Origin: Melaminivora sp034675505
GTDB taxonomy: Bacteria; Pseudomonadota; Gammaproteobacteria; Burkholderiales; Burkholderiaceae_C
NCBI GenBank assembly: GCA_034675505.1
Contig: JAUCDD010000032.1
Span: 51,767 to 115,766 of the forward strand
DNA: 64,000 bases
Direction of reading: 5' to 3'
Below, piece after piece: positions 1 to 7,911 of this stretch. The number at the start of each line of letters is the position of its first letter. Within the stretch, counting starts at the first letter, position 1. Position numbers and translations under genes: made by a program. The notes beneath the pieces were generated by a model. That model ran no database searches, was not told the origin of the DNA, and saw nothing but the letters and a program-made list of their open reading frames with translations.

Positions 1-1036
1 CGGTGATCTTGGTCGCGCCGCAATCGAGCGCGCCGCGGAAGATGTAGGGGAAGCACAGGACGTTGTTGACCTGGTTGGGATAGTCCGAGCGGCCCGTGGC
101 GATGATGCAGTCCGGGCGCACGGCGCGGGCCAGCTCGGGGCGGATCTCGGGCTCGGGGTTGGCCAGCGCCAGGATGATGGGCCGGGCGGCCATGGTCTTG
201 ACCATCTCGGCCGTGAGCACGCCGGGCGCCGAGCAGCCCAGGAACACGTCGGCGCCGGCCACCACGTCGGCCAGCGTGCGCGCCGGCGTTTCCTGCGCGT
301 AGCGCGCCTTGGACTCGTCCATGTGGCCCCGGCCCTGGTAGATCACGCCCTTGGAGTCCACCATGAAGACGTGCTCGCGCTTGACGCCCAGGCCGACCAT
401 CACGTCCACGCAGGCAATGGCCGCGGCACCCGCGCCGGAGACGGCAATCTTCACGGCGGCGATGTCCTTGCCCACCAGCTCCAGACCGTTGAGCAGCGCG
501 GCGCTGGAGATGATGGCCGTGCCGTGCTGGTCGTCATGGAACACCGGGATGTTCATGCGCTTGGAGAGTTCGCGCTCGATGTAGAAGCACTCGGGCGCCT
601 TGATGTCCTCCAGGTTGATGCCGCCTAAAGTGGGCTCCAGCGCCGCGATGATCTCGATCAGCTTGTCGGGGTCGCGCTCGGCCAGCTCGATGTCGAACAC
701 ATCGACGCCGGCGAACTTCTTGAACAGGCAGCCCTTGCCCTCCATGACCGGCTTGCCGGCCAGCGGGCCGATGTCGCCCAGGCCCAGCACGGCCGTGCCG
801 TTGGTGACCACGCCCACCAGGTTGCCGCGCGAGGTGTAGTCAAAGGCCTTGGAGGGGTCGGCCTGGATGTCCAGGCAGGGGTAGGCCACGCCCGGCGAGT
901 AGGCCAGCGACAGGTCGCGTTGGTTGGACAGCGGCTTGGTGGGCGTGACGGAAATCTTGCCGCGCGTCATGTTGCGGTGGTATTCCAGGGCAGCTTCGCG
1001 CAGGGCCGCTTCAGCGGCTGACAGGTGCTGGGTCAT
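1..1036 (-). CDS. maeB: NADP-dependent malic enzyme (5' part, runs off the window)
   Basis: Oxidative decarboxylation of malate to pyruvate with NADP reduction, in the cytoplasm. The minus-strand frame from the ATG at 1036 begins MTQHLSAAEAALREAALEYH and continues through TRGKISVTPTKPL and DLSLAYSPGVAYPC, the typical start of the malic enzyme domain. Further on it reads GNLVGVVTNGTAVLGLGDIG, the hallmark of this family. About 345 codons are visible, covering the malic and NAD-binding domains. MaeB proteins normally carry a C-terminal phosphotransacetylase-like domain of about 320 residues, which would lie outside the window, so MaeB rather than a short malic enzyme is inferred from the N-terminal style. 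The frame is open to the window edge. Confidence 0.88.
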   Translation of the reverse strand, partial: MTQHLSAAEAALREAALEYHRNMTRGKISVTPTKPLSNQRDLSLAYSPGVAYPCLDIQADPSKAFDYTSRGNLVGVVTNGTAVLGLGDIGPLAGKPVMEGKGCLFKKFAGVDVFDIELAERDPDKLIEIIAALEPTLGGINLEDIKAPECFYIERELSKRMNIPVFHDDQHGTAIISSAALLNGLELVGKDIAAVKIAVSGAGAAAIACVDVMVGLGVKREHVFMVDSKGVIYQGRGHMDESKARYAQETPARTLADVVAGADVFLGCSAPGVLTAEMVKTMAARPIILALANPEPEIRPELARAVRPDCIIATGRSDYPNQVNNVLCFPYIFRGALDCGATKIT

Positions 1037-1127
1037 GGCAAAAATCTCGTGCGGGAACGTGAGAGGAAAAAAAATGGTCAGGCCAAGCTTACTGCGGCGC
1101 GCGGGCCGGCAGGCAGGCTGCGGGGGC

Positions 1128-1162
1128 AAAAAAAACCCCGCCTGCCGGGGCGGCGGGCGGGG
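1128..1162 (-). terminator. Intrinsic terminator downstream of the urate/xanthine permease
   Basis: On the minus strand a CCCCGCC (1162-1156) and GGCGGGG (1142-1136) stem is followed directly by eight T residues (1135-1128). It lies 24 bases past the permease stop codon and ahead of the malic enzyme gene, so it separates the two transcripts. Confidence 0.85.
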
Positions 1163-1185
1163 CGATGCTCGGGACAAGGACGCTG

Positions 1186-2675
1186 TCAGTGGGCGTCTGC
1201 CTGCCGGGCGGCGAGCACGGCCGCAGAGGTGTCGCGGCTGGCGCCATTGAAAAAAATGTTCAGGACCACGGCAGCGATCGAGGACAGCAGAATACCGGAT
1301 TCGATCAGCGGGTGGATGCCATGCGGCATCCACTGGCGGAAGTTGGGGGCCACCAGCGGGATCATGCCCACGCCGATCGAGACCGCCACGATCATGGCGT
1401 TGTTGCGGTTGTGCTGGAAGTCCACGTTGGACAGGATGCGGATGCCGGTGGCCGCCACCATGCCGAACATCACCAGCCCGGCGCCGCCCAGCACCACGGT
1501 GGGCAGCGACTCGATCAGCGCCGCCATCTTGGGGAGCACGCCCAGCACCACCAGGATGATGCCGCCGGCCACGCAGACCCAGCGGCTCTTGACGCCGGTG
1601 ACCGCGACCAGGCCCACGTTCTGCGAGAAGCTGGTGTAGGGGAAGGTGTTGAACACGCCGCCGATGATGGTGCCCAGGCCGTCGGTGCGCAGGCCGCGCG
1701 TGAGGTCGGCGCGCGAGATGTCCCGGCCGGTCATGTCGCCCAGCGCCAGGAACATGCCGGTGGATTCGATCATCACCACGATCATCACCAGGCTCATGGT
1801 CAGGATCAGGATGGGGTCGAACACCGGCGTGGCGATCTGGAAGGGCAGCACCACGTCGAACCACTGCGCCTTGCCCACCTTCTGGAAGCTCATCAGCCCC
1901 ATGGCGGCGGTGATGATGCCGCCCACGACGATGCCCAGCAGCACCGAGATGTTGGCCAGGAAGCCGCGGCCGAAACGCGCCACCAACAGGATGGTCAGCA
2001 GCACGATGCCCGAGATGCCCACGCCGGTGAGGTCGGCGTAGCGGGGGTTGGGCACGGTGGGCACGATGGCGAAGCCCTTGGGCACTGGCGGCAGCGACGA
2101 GCCCGGCGCGCCAGCGGCGGCCTGGGCGTCGGCCAGCCACTTCAGGTGCTCGGGGTTGGGCATGGAGGGCGCCGTGGGGCCCACCGGGTTGCCGAAGATC
2201 CAGTTGATGCCCACGCGCATCAGGCTGATGCCGATGACCGCGATGATGGTGCCCGTCACCACCGGCGGGAAGTAGCGCAGCAGCCCGCTCATCAGCGGCG
2301 CCAGCAGCAGCGACACCACGCCCGCGCCTATGACCGCGCCGAAGATCAGCCCCGCGCCCGCCTCGCCGCCGGTGGCCTGCGCCATCGACACCATGGGCGC
2401 GACGGCGGCGAACGTCACTCCCATCATCACCGGCAGCTTGATGCCGAACCACTGCGTGGCGCCCAGGCCTGAATCAGGGTGACCAGGCCGCAGACGAACA
2501 GGTCGGCCGAGATCAGGTGCGCTACCTGCTCGGGCGGCAGGTTGAGCGCGCGCCCGACGATCAGCGGCACGGCCACGGCGCCGGCGTACATGACCAGCAC
2601 ATGCTGCAGCCCCAGCGTGGCCGCGCGGCCCCAGGGCAGTTTTTCGTCAACGGGATGAACGGCGTTGGGGGACAT
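1186..2675 (-). pseudogene. NCS2-family urate/xanthine:cation symporter, reading frame broken by one base
   Basis: Inner-membrane purine uptake (nucleobase:cation symporter-2 family, uric acid or xanthine permease type). The N-terminal piece starts at ATG 2675, preceded by AAGGA, and reads MSPNAVHPVDEKLPWG then GLQHVLVMYAGAVAVPLIVG. The rest is in another frame to the stop at 1186 and contains QNVGLVAVTGVKSRWV and many hydrophobic segments. Frame 1 ends in LIQAWAPRSG; the expected family sequence LIQALGATQWFG is restored by adding one base near 2465 (GCCTGGGC should probably be GCCCTGGGC). The repaired protein would be about 496 residues, normal for NCS2. Because the rest is intact, a sequencing error or a very recent mutation is more likely than an old pseudogene. 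Context (allantoin and urate genes, shared operator) points to urate or xanthine as substrate. Confidence 0.85.
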
Positions 2676-2751
2676 GGGTGTTCCTTGTTTGCTCATGGGG
2701 CGCCAGCAATTGGCCAGGGACCGCGCGCCCATTGCGTACAGCGATCCATAC

Positions 2752-2769
2752 AAAAAGTGTATACAAAAT
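2752..2769 (-). promoter_or_regulatory. Candidate purine-regulon operator upstream of the permease
   Basis: AAAAAGTGTATACAAAAT with a perfect TGTATACA palindrome at 2758-2765, 83 bases upstream of the permease ATG. The same core recurs at 7785-7794, 16019-16026 and 17962-17970, each upstream of ureide genes. The assignment to the GntR protein encoded at 7087-7755 is inference. Confidence 0.5.
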
Positions 2770-2925
2770 ATCCGGCGCCAGCGATAGGGGAAACAGCGGC
2801 CAGGCGGTTGATTTCGCTAGGGGTTTGCCCGTGTCCTGCCGAGTCGGCAGCGGCTGGGCCCGTGGCTTTTTTTACTGGACAACAAGGCGTTTTTCGATAT
2901 GAAAAATGCGGCCCGATTGGACAAG

Positions 2926-2948
2926 AAAAAACCCGGCCAGGCCGGGTT
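2926..2948 (-). terminator. Intrinsic terminator after the M20 amidohydrolase gene
   Basis: On the minus strand AACCCGGC (2948-2941) pairs with GCCGGGTT (2937-2930) around a three-base loop and is followed by a T-run. It lies 24 bases beyond the M20 stop codon and closes the gntR-puuE-uraD/allC-M20 unit. Confidence 0.85.
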
Positions 2949-2971
2949 GGGCGGGGGGGCGAGGGCAGACT

Positions 2972-4240
2972 TCAGGCCAGCAGGTCCGCCAGGCTGCGCG
3001 CCACCACCTTGGTGGCGCGGCGCAGGTCTTCCAGCTCGACGCGCTCGTCGGCGCGCTTGGCATGGCTGTCCAGCACGGTGCGCGGGCCGGCGCCGTAGAT
3101 CACGCCGGGGATGCCGCGCTCCACGTACAGGCGCACGTCGGTGTACAGCGGCGTGCCCACGGCCGGGGGCTTTTCGCCAAACACCGCCTCGCCGTGCTGC
3201 TGGATGGCGTCCACCAGCGGTGCGTTGCCGGGCAGGGGCGTCATGGCGCGGGCCAGCAGCAGGCGGCGGATGTCCACGCGCACGGCGTCGCCGCCCTGGT
3301 AGCCGCAGCCTTCGTTGAACTGCTGCACTGCGCGCGCGATGACGGCGCGGATGCTGGCCTCCACCTCGGCCGGATCCTCCTCGGGGATCATGCGGCGGTC
3401 GAGCTTCAAGACCACCTTGCCGGGGATCACGTTGGTATTGGTGCCGCCCTCGATGCGCCCGATGTTCAGGTAGGGGTGGTTGATGCCCGCCACCTGCGAG
3501 CGCACGCTACGGTATTTCCCGTTCTCGGCATACAGCGCGGCCATGATGGCCACGGCCGCCTGCAGCGCGTCCACGCCGGTGTGCGGCACGGCCGCGTGGG
3601 CCATCTTGCCGTGCACGGTGACTTCCATCTGCAGGCAGCCGTTGTGCGCTGTCACCACCTCGTAGGAAAAGCCGGCGGCGATCATCAGGTCGGGCTTCGT
3701 CAGGCCCTGGGCCAGGAGCCAGCCGGGGCCCAGCAGGCCGCCGAACTCCTCGTCGTAGGTGAAGTGCAGCTCCACCGTGCCTTTGCTGGGTCGCGCGACG
3801 GCCTCCAGCGCGCGCACGGCATAGGTGAAGGTGGAGAAGTCGCTCTTGCTCACCGCCGTGGCGCGGCCGTACATGCGGCCGTCCACGACCTCGGCGCCGT
3901 AGGGGGCGTGCGTCCAGCCCTCGCCCGGTGGCACCACGTCGCCGTGGGCGTTCAGGGCGATGGTCCTGCCCCCGCCGCCGTAGGGGCGGCGCACGATCAG
4001 GTTGGTGATGGACTGCATGCCGTAGTCGCGCACCTCGGCCTCGGGCACGGGGTGGCGCTCGGCGTCGAAGCCGAAGGCGGCGATCAGCTCGGCCGTGCGC
4101 TCGGCGTGCGGCGCGTTGTTGCCTGGCGGGGTATCGGTGGGAACGCGCACCAGGGCTTGCAGGAACTGCACCTGCTCGTCGAAGTGCTGGTCGATCCACG
4201 CATCCAGTGCGGCGTAGGTGGCTTGGGCGTCGGGGCTCAT
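2972..4240 (-). CDS. M20-family metallopeptidase/amidohydrolase of the ureide cluster
   Basis: A 422-residue zinc hydrolase of the ArgE/DapE/CPG2 type. Visible metal-site motifs are LNAHGDVVPPG (His99, Asp101), a probable bridging Asp in AVSKSDFST (Asp134), YDEEFGG (Glu164-Glu165), and a late His in VLDSHAKRADE. The start ATG 4240 has AGGAAA at good spacing; an upstream in-frame ATG at 4258 has no comparable site. It is the last gene of the unit that starts with the GntR regulator, 29 bases after the uraD-allC fusion. The substrate cannot be read from the sequence. Its place in an allantoin operon that has no recognisable ureidoglycolate lyase or hydrolase makes a ureide substrate possible, but this is inference; an N-acyl amino acid or dipeptide is the conservative alternative. 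Confidence 0.85.
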   Translation of the reverse strand: MSPDAQATYAALDAWIDQHFDEQVQFLQALVRVPTDTPPGNNAPHAERTAELIAAFGFDAERHPVPEAEVRDYGMQSITNLIVRRPYGGGGRTIALNAHGDVVPPGEGWTHAPYGAEVVDGRMYGRATAVSKSDFSTFTYAVRALEAVARPSKGTVELHFTYDEEFGGLLGPGWLLAQGLTKPDLMIAAGFSYEVVTAHNGCLQMEVTVHGKMAHAAVPHTGVDALQAAVAIMAALYAENGKYRSVRSQVAGINHPYLNIGRIEGGTNTNVIPGKVVLKLDRRMIPEEDPAEVEASIRAVIARAVQQFNEGCGYQGGDAVRVDIRRLLLARAMTPLPGNAPLVDAIQQHGEAVFGEKPPAVGTPLYTDVRLYVERGIPGVIYGAGPRTVLDSHAKRADERVELEDLRRATKVVARSLADLLA

Positions 4241-4269
4241 GGGGGTTTCCTGGGACATCTCGTGGGGGG

Positions 4270-6042
4270 TCAGGCCTGCTCGGCGGCCAGCTGGCCCAGC
4301 AGGTGGCTGAAGGCATCGACGGCCAGCTGCATGTCGTCGCTGGTGGTCGATTCCAGGGGGTTGTGGCTGATGCCGCTGTTTTGGCCGCGCACGAACAGCA
4401 TGGCCTGCGGCATGAGCTCGTGCAGCTTCATGGCGTCGTGGCCGGCGCCGCTGGGCAGGCGCAGCAGGGGCACGCCCAGCGCCTGCACCGCGGCCTCCCA
4501 GCGCTGCTGCCACGCCGGGTCGCCGGCGGCGGCGGCCTGCATGGTCAGCTCGGCCGTGTACTGCAGGCCGCGCCGCTGGGCAACGCTTTGCAGCATGGCC
4601 AGCACGTCGGCCACCAGGGCGTCGCGCTGCGCGTCGGTGGGGGCGCGCAGGTCCAGGCTGAAGGCGCAGCGCCCCGGCACCACGTTGATCGAGCCGCCGG
4701 GCACCTGCAGCATGCCCATGGTGGCCACGCTGCCCGCGTCCTGGCTGGCGCGCTGCTCCATGTACAGCGCCAGCTCGGCCACGCCCAGCGCGGCGTCGCG
4801 GCGGCGGTCCATGGGCGTGGTGCCGGCGTGGGCGGCCATGCCGGCCATCTCGCACAGGTAGCGGGCGCTGCCGTTGATGGAGGTGACGACGCCCAGCGGG
4901 ATGTCCAGCTCGGTCAGCACCGGCCCCTGCTCGATGTGCACTTCGACGAAGCCCAGGTAGCGCTCGCGCTCGCGCCTGAGCCTGGGGATGTCATCCACGC
5001 ACAGGCCGGCGTTCTGCATGGCCTGGCGCATGGTGATGCCATCCTGGTCCTGTTGCTCCAGCCAGGCCTGGTCGAAGTGGCCGATCAGCGCGCCCGAACC
5101 CAGGAAGGTGGCCTTGTAGCGCTGGCCTTCCTCCTCGGCAAAGCCCACGACCTCGATGCCGAACGGCAGGCGCCTGTTGTGGCGGTGCAGCTCGCGCACG
5201 GCGGCCATGGGCACGAAGATGCCCAGCCGGCCATCGTATTTGCCGCCGTTGCGCACGGTGTCGTAGTGCGAGCCGGTGAGCAGGTATTGCGCCCCGGCCG
5301 CAGCGCCGTGGTAGCGGCCCACGACGTTGCCCACGGCGTCGATCTCCACCTCGTCGAAGCCGCATTCGCGCATCCAGTGGCTGATGCGCTGGGCGCAGGC
5401 GCGGTGCGCGTCGGTGAGGTAGGTGACGGTGAGCTGGCCCTGCTCGGCGTAGCCGGGGTCGCTGTGCTGGGCCAGGCGCTCGTGCCAGTCCCACACGTCG
5501 TGGCCCAGCGCGGGCTCGGCGCCGAACTTGTCGTTGAGGCGGATCTCGGCGATGCGGTGGATGTTGCGCAGCGCCTCGCCCCGCTCGAAGTCCACCGGGT
5601 TGGACAGGCGCCGGGCAAAGGTGTCGATGATCTCGCCGCGCGGCAGGCCGGCGCCGCGCGCGCCGCGCACCGCCAGGATGAAGGGAAAGCCGAAGCGCGT
5701 GTTGTAGTCCCGGTTGAGCTGCTGGATGCGTGCGAACTCGTCCGGCGTGCAGTCCGTGAGGCCGGCCTTCGCTTGCTCGTTGGTGGACTCGGCGGTGAGC
5801 GTGTTGCTGACCATGGCCTTGCCGGCAAGCTCCGGGTGGGCGCGGATCAGCGCCAGCTGCGCGTCCTCGCCGGCATCGCGCAGCGTCCGCACCAGGGCGT
5901 GCTTGAGGTGCGCGAGCGAGCGGAAAGGCCGCTCGGCGAGCGCGCCCTGGGCGATCCAGGGCGAGTGCTCGTACACGCCGTCCAGCAGGGCCACGGCTTC
6001 GGGTACGGCGGCGGCATTGAGTTGGTCCAGGGTCAGGGCCAT
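4270..6042 (-). CDS. Fused OHCU decarboxylase and allantoate amidohydrolase (UraD-AllC)
   Basis: One 590-residue protein with two catalytic domains. Residues about 1-165 match OHCU decarboxylase, with the catalytic-His motif HPELAGK (His69) followed by RFGFPFILAVRG. This domain makes S-allantoin from 2-oxo-4-hydroxy-4-carboxy-5-ureidoimidazoline. Residues about 175-590 are an M20 allantoate amidohydrolase (hydantoinase/carbamoylase subfamily), with GSHYDTVRNGGKYDG (His259, Asp270), FAEEEGQRY (Glu303-305) and EVHIEQGPVL (His369). The join is continuous with no stop or frame change. PuuE, which acts between the two activities, is the next gene upstream, so the operon encodes three consecutive steps. 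The fusion may help channel or balance intermediates, but that is inference. Confidence 0.93.
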   Translation of the reverse strand: MALTLDQLNAAAVPEAVALLDGVYEHSPWIAQGALAERPFRSLAHLKHALVRTLRDAGEDAQLALIRAHPELAGKAMVSNTLTAESTNEQAKAGLTDCTPDEFARIQQLNRDYNTRFGFPFILAVRGARGAGLPRGEIIDTFARRLSNPVDFERGEALRNIHRIAEIRLNDKFGAEPALGHDVWDWHERLAQHSDPGYAEQGQLTVTYLTDAHRACAQRISHWMRECGFDEVEIDAVGNVVGRYHGAAAGAQYLLTGSHYDTVRNGGKYDGRLGIFVPMAAVRELHRHNRRLPFGIEVVGFAEEEGQRYKATFLGSGALIGHFDQAWLEQQDQDGITMRQAMQNAGLCVDDIPRLRRERERYLGFVEVHIEQGPVLTELDIPLGVVTSINGSARYLCEMAGMAAHAGTTPMDRRRDAALGVAELALYMEQRASQDAGSVATMGMLQVPGGSINVVPGRCAFSLDLRAPTDAQRDALVADVLAMLQSVAQRRGLQYTAELTMQAAAAGDPAWQQRWEAAVQALGVPLLRLPSGAGHDAMKLHELMPQAMLFVRGQNSGISHNPLESTTSDDMQLAVDAFSHLLGQLAAEQA

Positions 6043-6050
6043 GGTGTCTC

Positions 6051-6114
6051 CACTATCAAAACAAGAGCTGTTTACGCTTCATTCACGCCGGCTGGAGGCT
6101 GATTTGGCTCAAAT
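6051..6114 (+). repeat. Dispersed ~60-bp intergenic repeat, copy 1
   Basis: Begins CACTATCAAAACAAGAGCTG and carries the ACGCCGGC core about 15 bases on, ending in GGCTCAAA. It is almost the same as the copy at 14021-14085. It fills the gap between puuE and uraD-allC, and the puuE stop codon falls in its tail. Confidence 0.7.
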
Positions 6115-7074
6115 CACCGGTGCCGGATGCTGCTGCGCCCAGTGCCGCGCCAGGTCGATGCGCCGGCAGACCCACGCGTGGTCGTGCTGCTGCACGTGGT
6201 CCAGAAAGCGCTGCAGCGCCGTGATGCGGCCGGGCCGGCCCAGCAGGCGGCAGTGCATGCCGATGCTCATCATCTTCGGGCTGTCGTCGCCCGCCGGGTC
6301 GCCCTCGGCGTACAGCACGTCGAAGCTGTCCTTCAGGTACTGGAAGAACGGGTCGGCGTGCGAATAGCCCTGGGGCAGGGCGAAGCGCATGTCATTGCAG
6401 TCCAGCGTGTAGGGCACGACCAGCTGGCGCGCGCGGCTGCCGTCGGTGCGCACCACCTGCATCCACAGCGGCAGGTCGTCGCCGTAGTAGTCGCTGTCAT
6501 AGGCGAAGCGGCCCGCGTCGGCCACCAGGCGGTGGGTGTTGGGGCTGTCGCGGCCGGTGTACCAGCCCAGGGCGTGGTCGCCCCCCTGGCCGTACAGCTC
6601 GTCGAAGATGGCCAGGCACTCGTGCATGTGGGCGCGCTCGAGGCTTTCCGGCGCGTCCTGGTAGTGGATCCACTTCAGGCCATGGCAGGCGACCTCGTGG
6701 CCCAGCTCGTCGAAGGCCTGGGCCACCTCGCGGTGGCGCTTGAGCGCGGTGGCGACGCCGAACACGGTGAGCGGCAGGCCGCGCCGCTCGAACTCGCGCA
6801 AGAGGCGCCACACGCCGGCGCGCGAGCCGTATTCGTAGATGCCCTCCATGCTCATGTGCCGCGCCGGGTAGGCCGCGGGGTTGAACATCTCGGACAGGAA
6901 CTGCTCGCTGGCCGCATCGCCGTGCAGCACGCTGTTTTCGCCGCCTTCCTCGTAGTTCAGCACGAACTGCACGGCCACGCGGGCGTTGCCGGGCCAGTGC
7001 GGGTGGGGCGGCGTGGGCCCATAGCCGACCAGGTCGCGGGGGTAGGGGGCGCAGGCGTCGTACAGGGTGGTCAT
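6109..7074 (-). CDS. puuE: Allantoinase, polysaccharide-deacetylase type
   Basis: Hydrolyses allantoin to allantoate. The 321-residue protein belongs to the PuuE branch of the NodB/carbohydrate esterase 4 fold, unrelated to the classical metal-dependent allantoinase AllB. Family features are YPRDLVGYGPTPPHPHWPG at the N-terminus, VQFVLNYEEGGENS, GIYEYGSRAGVWR, GHEVACHGLKWIHYQ, GWYTGRDSPNTHRL and DNDYYGDD-like YDSDYYGDDLPLW. Length is normal for the family (about 300-320). The start ATG 7074 lies 12 bases after the gntR stop, so the two genes are surely co-transcribed. The position between the regulator and the uraD-allC fusion fits a single urate-to-ureidoglycolate operon. Confidence 0.93.
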   Translation of the reverse strand: MTTLYDACAPYPRDLVGYGPTPPHPHWPGNARVAVQFVLNYEEGGENSVLHGDAASEQFLSEMFNPAAYPARHMSMEGIYEYGSRAGVWRLLREFERRGLPLTVFGVATALKRHREVAQAFDELGHEVACHGLKWIHYQDAPESLERAHMHECLAIFDELYGQGGDHALGWYTGRDSPNTHRLVADAGRFAYDSDYYGDDLPLWMQVVRTDGSRARQLVVPYTLDCNDMRFALPQGYSHADPFFQYLKDSFDVLYAEGDPAGDDSPKMMSIGMHCRLLGRPGRITALQRFLDHVQQHDHAWVCRRIDLARHWAQQHPAPVI

Positions 7075-7086
7075 GGGTCGGGGCTT

Positions 7087-7755
7087 TCAGGAAGACAGGG
7101 CCATGGACAGGTCGCTGGTGGGCAGCTCGCGGTCGAACTGCAGGCCGGCCTGCACGTTGTCCAGGTGCTCCTGCATCAGGCGCACGGCGGCGCCCTCGTC
7201 GCGGCGGGCCAGGGCCTCGACGATCTGCGCGTGCTCCTCGTGCGAGTGCTCGGCGGCGCTGGTGGACTGGTACATCAGCGTGATCAGCGCGCAGCGCGAG
7301 ATCAGCTCGCCCAGCAGCTGGGCCAGCACGTCGTTGCCCATCAGCTCGGCCATGCGCACGTGGAAGTCGCCCAGGAGTTCGGTGCGCTGGCCCACGTCGC
7401 CGCCGTCCATGGCTTTCTTCTCGGCTGCCACGTGGGACTTCAGCGCGCGGATCTGCGCCGGGGTGCTCTGCGCGATGAAGGCGCGCACCATGGCGCTCTC
7501 CAGCATGCGGCGCACGGCAAAGACCTGCTGCGCCTCATCGACCGAAGGCGTGGCGACGAAGGCGCCGCGCGCCGGCTCCAGGCGGATCAGGCGGTTTTGC
7601 GACAGCTGGAACAGCGCCTGGCGCACGAGGGTGCGCGAGACGCCGAAATGGTCCGCCAGCTTTTGCTCGGCCAGCTTGGTGCCGGGCAGCAGGCGGTGCT
7701 CGACGATGGCCCGGGTGAGGTTCTCGACGATCTGGCCGGTGGTGGAGGTGTCCAT
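7087..7755 (-). CDS. GntR-family transcriptional regulator (FCD type), likely purine/ureide regulon regulator
   Basis: A 222-residue DNA-binding regulator. The N-terminal winged helix includes EQKLADHFGVSRTLVRQAL and LEPARGAFVATPS. The C-terminal all-helical part (from about residue 85, QVFAVRRMLE through HVRMAELMGND and EHAQIVEALARRD) is the FCD ligand-binding domain, where a metabolite effector is expected. It is the first gene of the minus-strand unit gntR-puuE-uraD/allC-M20 and diverges from glycerate 2-kinase. A TTGTATGCAA-centred site lies 30 bases upstream of its own start, and related sites precede three other loci in this cluster, so autoregulation and control of the ureide regulon are proposed. 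Klebsiella hypoxanthine-utilisation clusters also include a GntR regulator (HpxS). Orthology has not been tested. Confidence 0.9.
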   Translation of the reverse strand: MDTSTTGQIVENLTRAIVEHRLLPGTKLAEQKLADHFGVSRTLVRQALFQLSQNRLIRLEPARGAFVATPSVDEAQQVFAVRRMLESAMVRAFIAQSTPAQIRALKSHVAAEKKAMDGGDVGQRTELLGDFHVRMAELMGNDVLAQLLGELISRCALITLMYQSTSAAEHSHEEHAQIVEALARRDEGAAVRLMQEHLDNVQAGLQFDRELPTSDLSMALSS

Positions 7756-7780
7756 GCAGCCATCATATCGGCGGAACACA

Positions 7781-7800
7781 ATTTTTGTATGCAATTTCTG
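7781..7800. promoter_or_regulatory. Candidate purine-regulon operator between gntR and glycerate 2-kinase
   Basis: ATTTTTGTATGCAATTTCTG on the plus strand. Read on the minus strand it gives AGAAATTGCATACAAAAAT, matching the shared AAAAAnTGYATACA pattern. It is 30 bases before the gntR ATG and 112 bases before the kinase ATG, so it could act on both. Confidence 0.5.
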
Positions 7801-7911
7801 TGGACTGCTCTTGAAATTTGCGCCGGCCCGTGCCCCAATGCGCCACGCGCGTGCCGCCATGCGGCCCCTTTCCTTCCCCATTTTTTGCAACCCCAGCCGG
7901 AGACCGTCCCC

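Noticed and set aside
1165..2472. Long plus-strand open frame of 435 codons opposite the permease
   Set aside because: It is His/Gln/Ala/Gly-rich, lacks any domain, and mirrors a clear minus-strand membrane protein. In DNA this GC-rich, antisense frames stay open by chance. The same applies to similar frames opposite ggt, nosR, acnA and the GGDEF-EAL gene.
4241..4855. N-terminal extension of the M20 open frame by about 205 codons
   Set aside because: The extension is Arg/Ala/Gly-rich and lies opposite in frame to the uraD-allC coding sequence on the same strand. The M20 homology and a good ribosome site begin at 4240.
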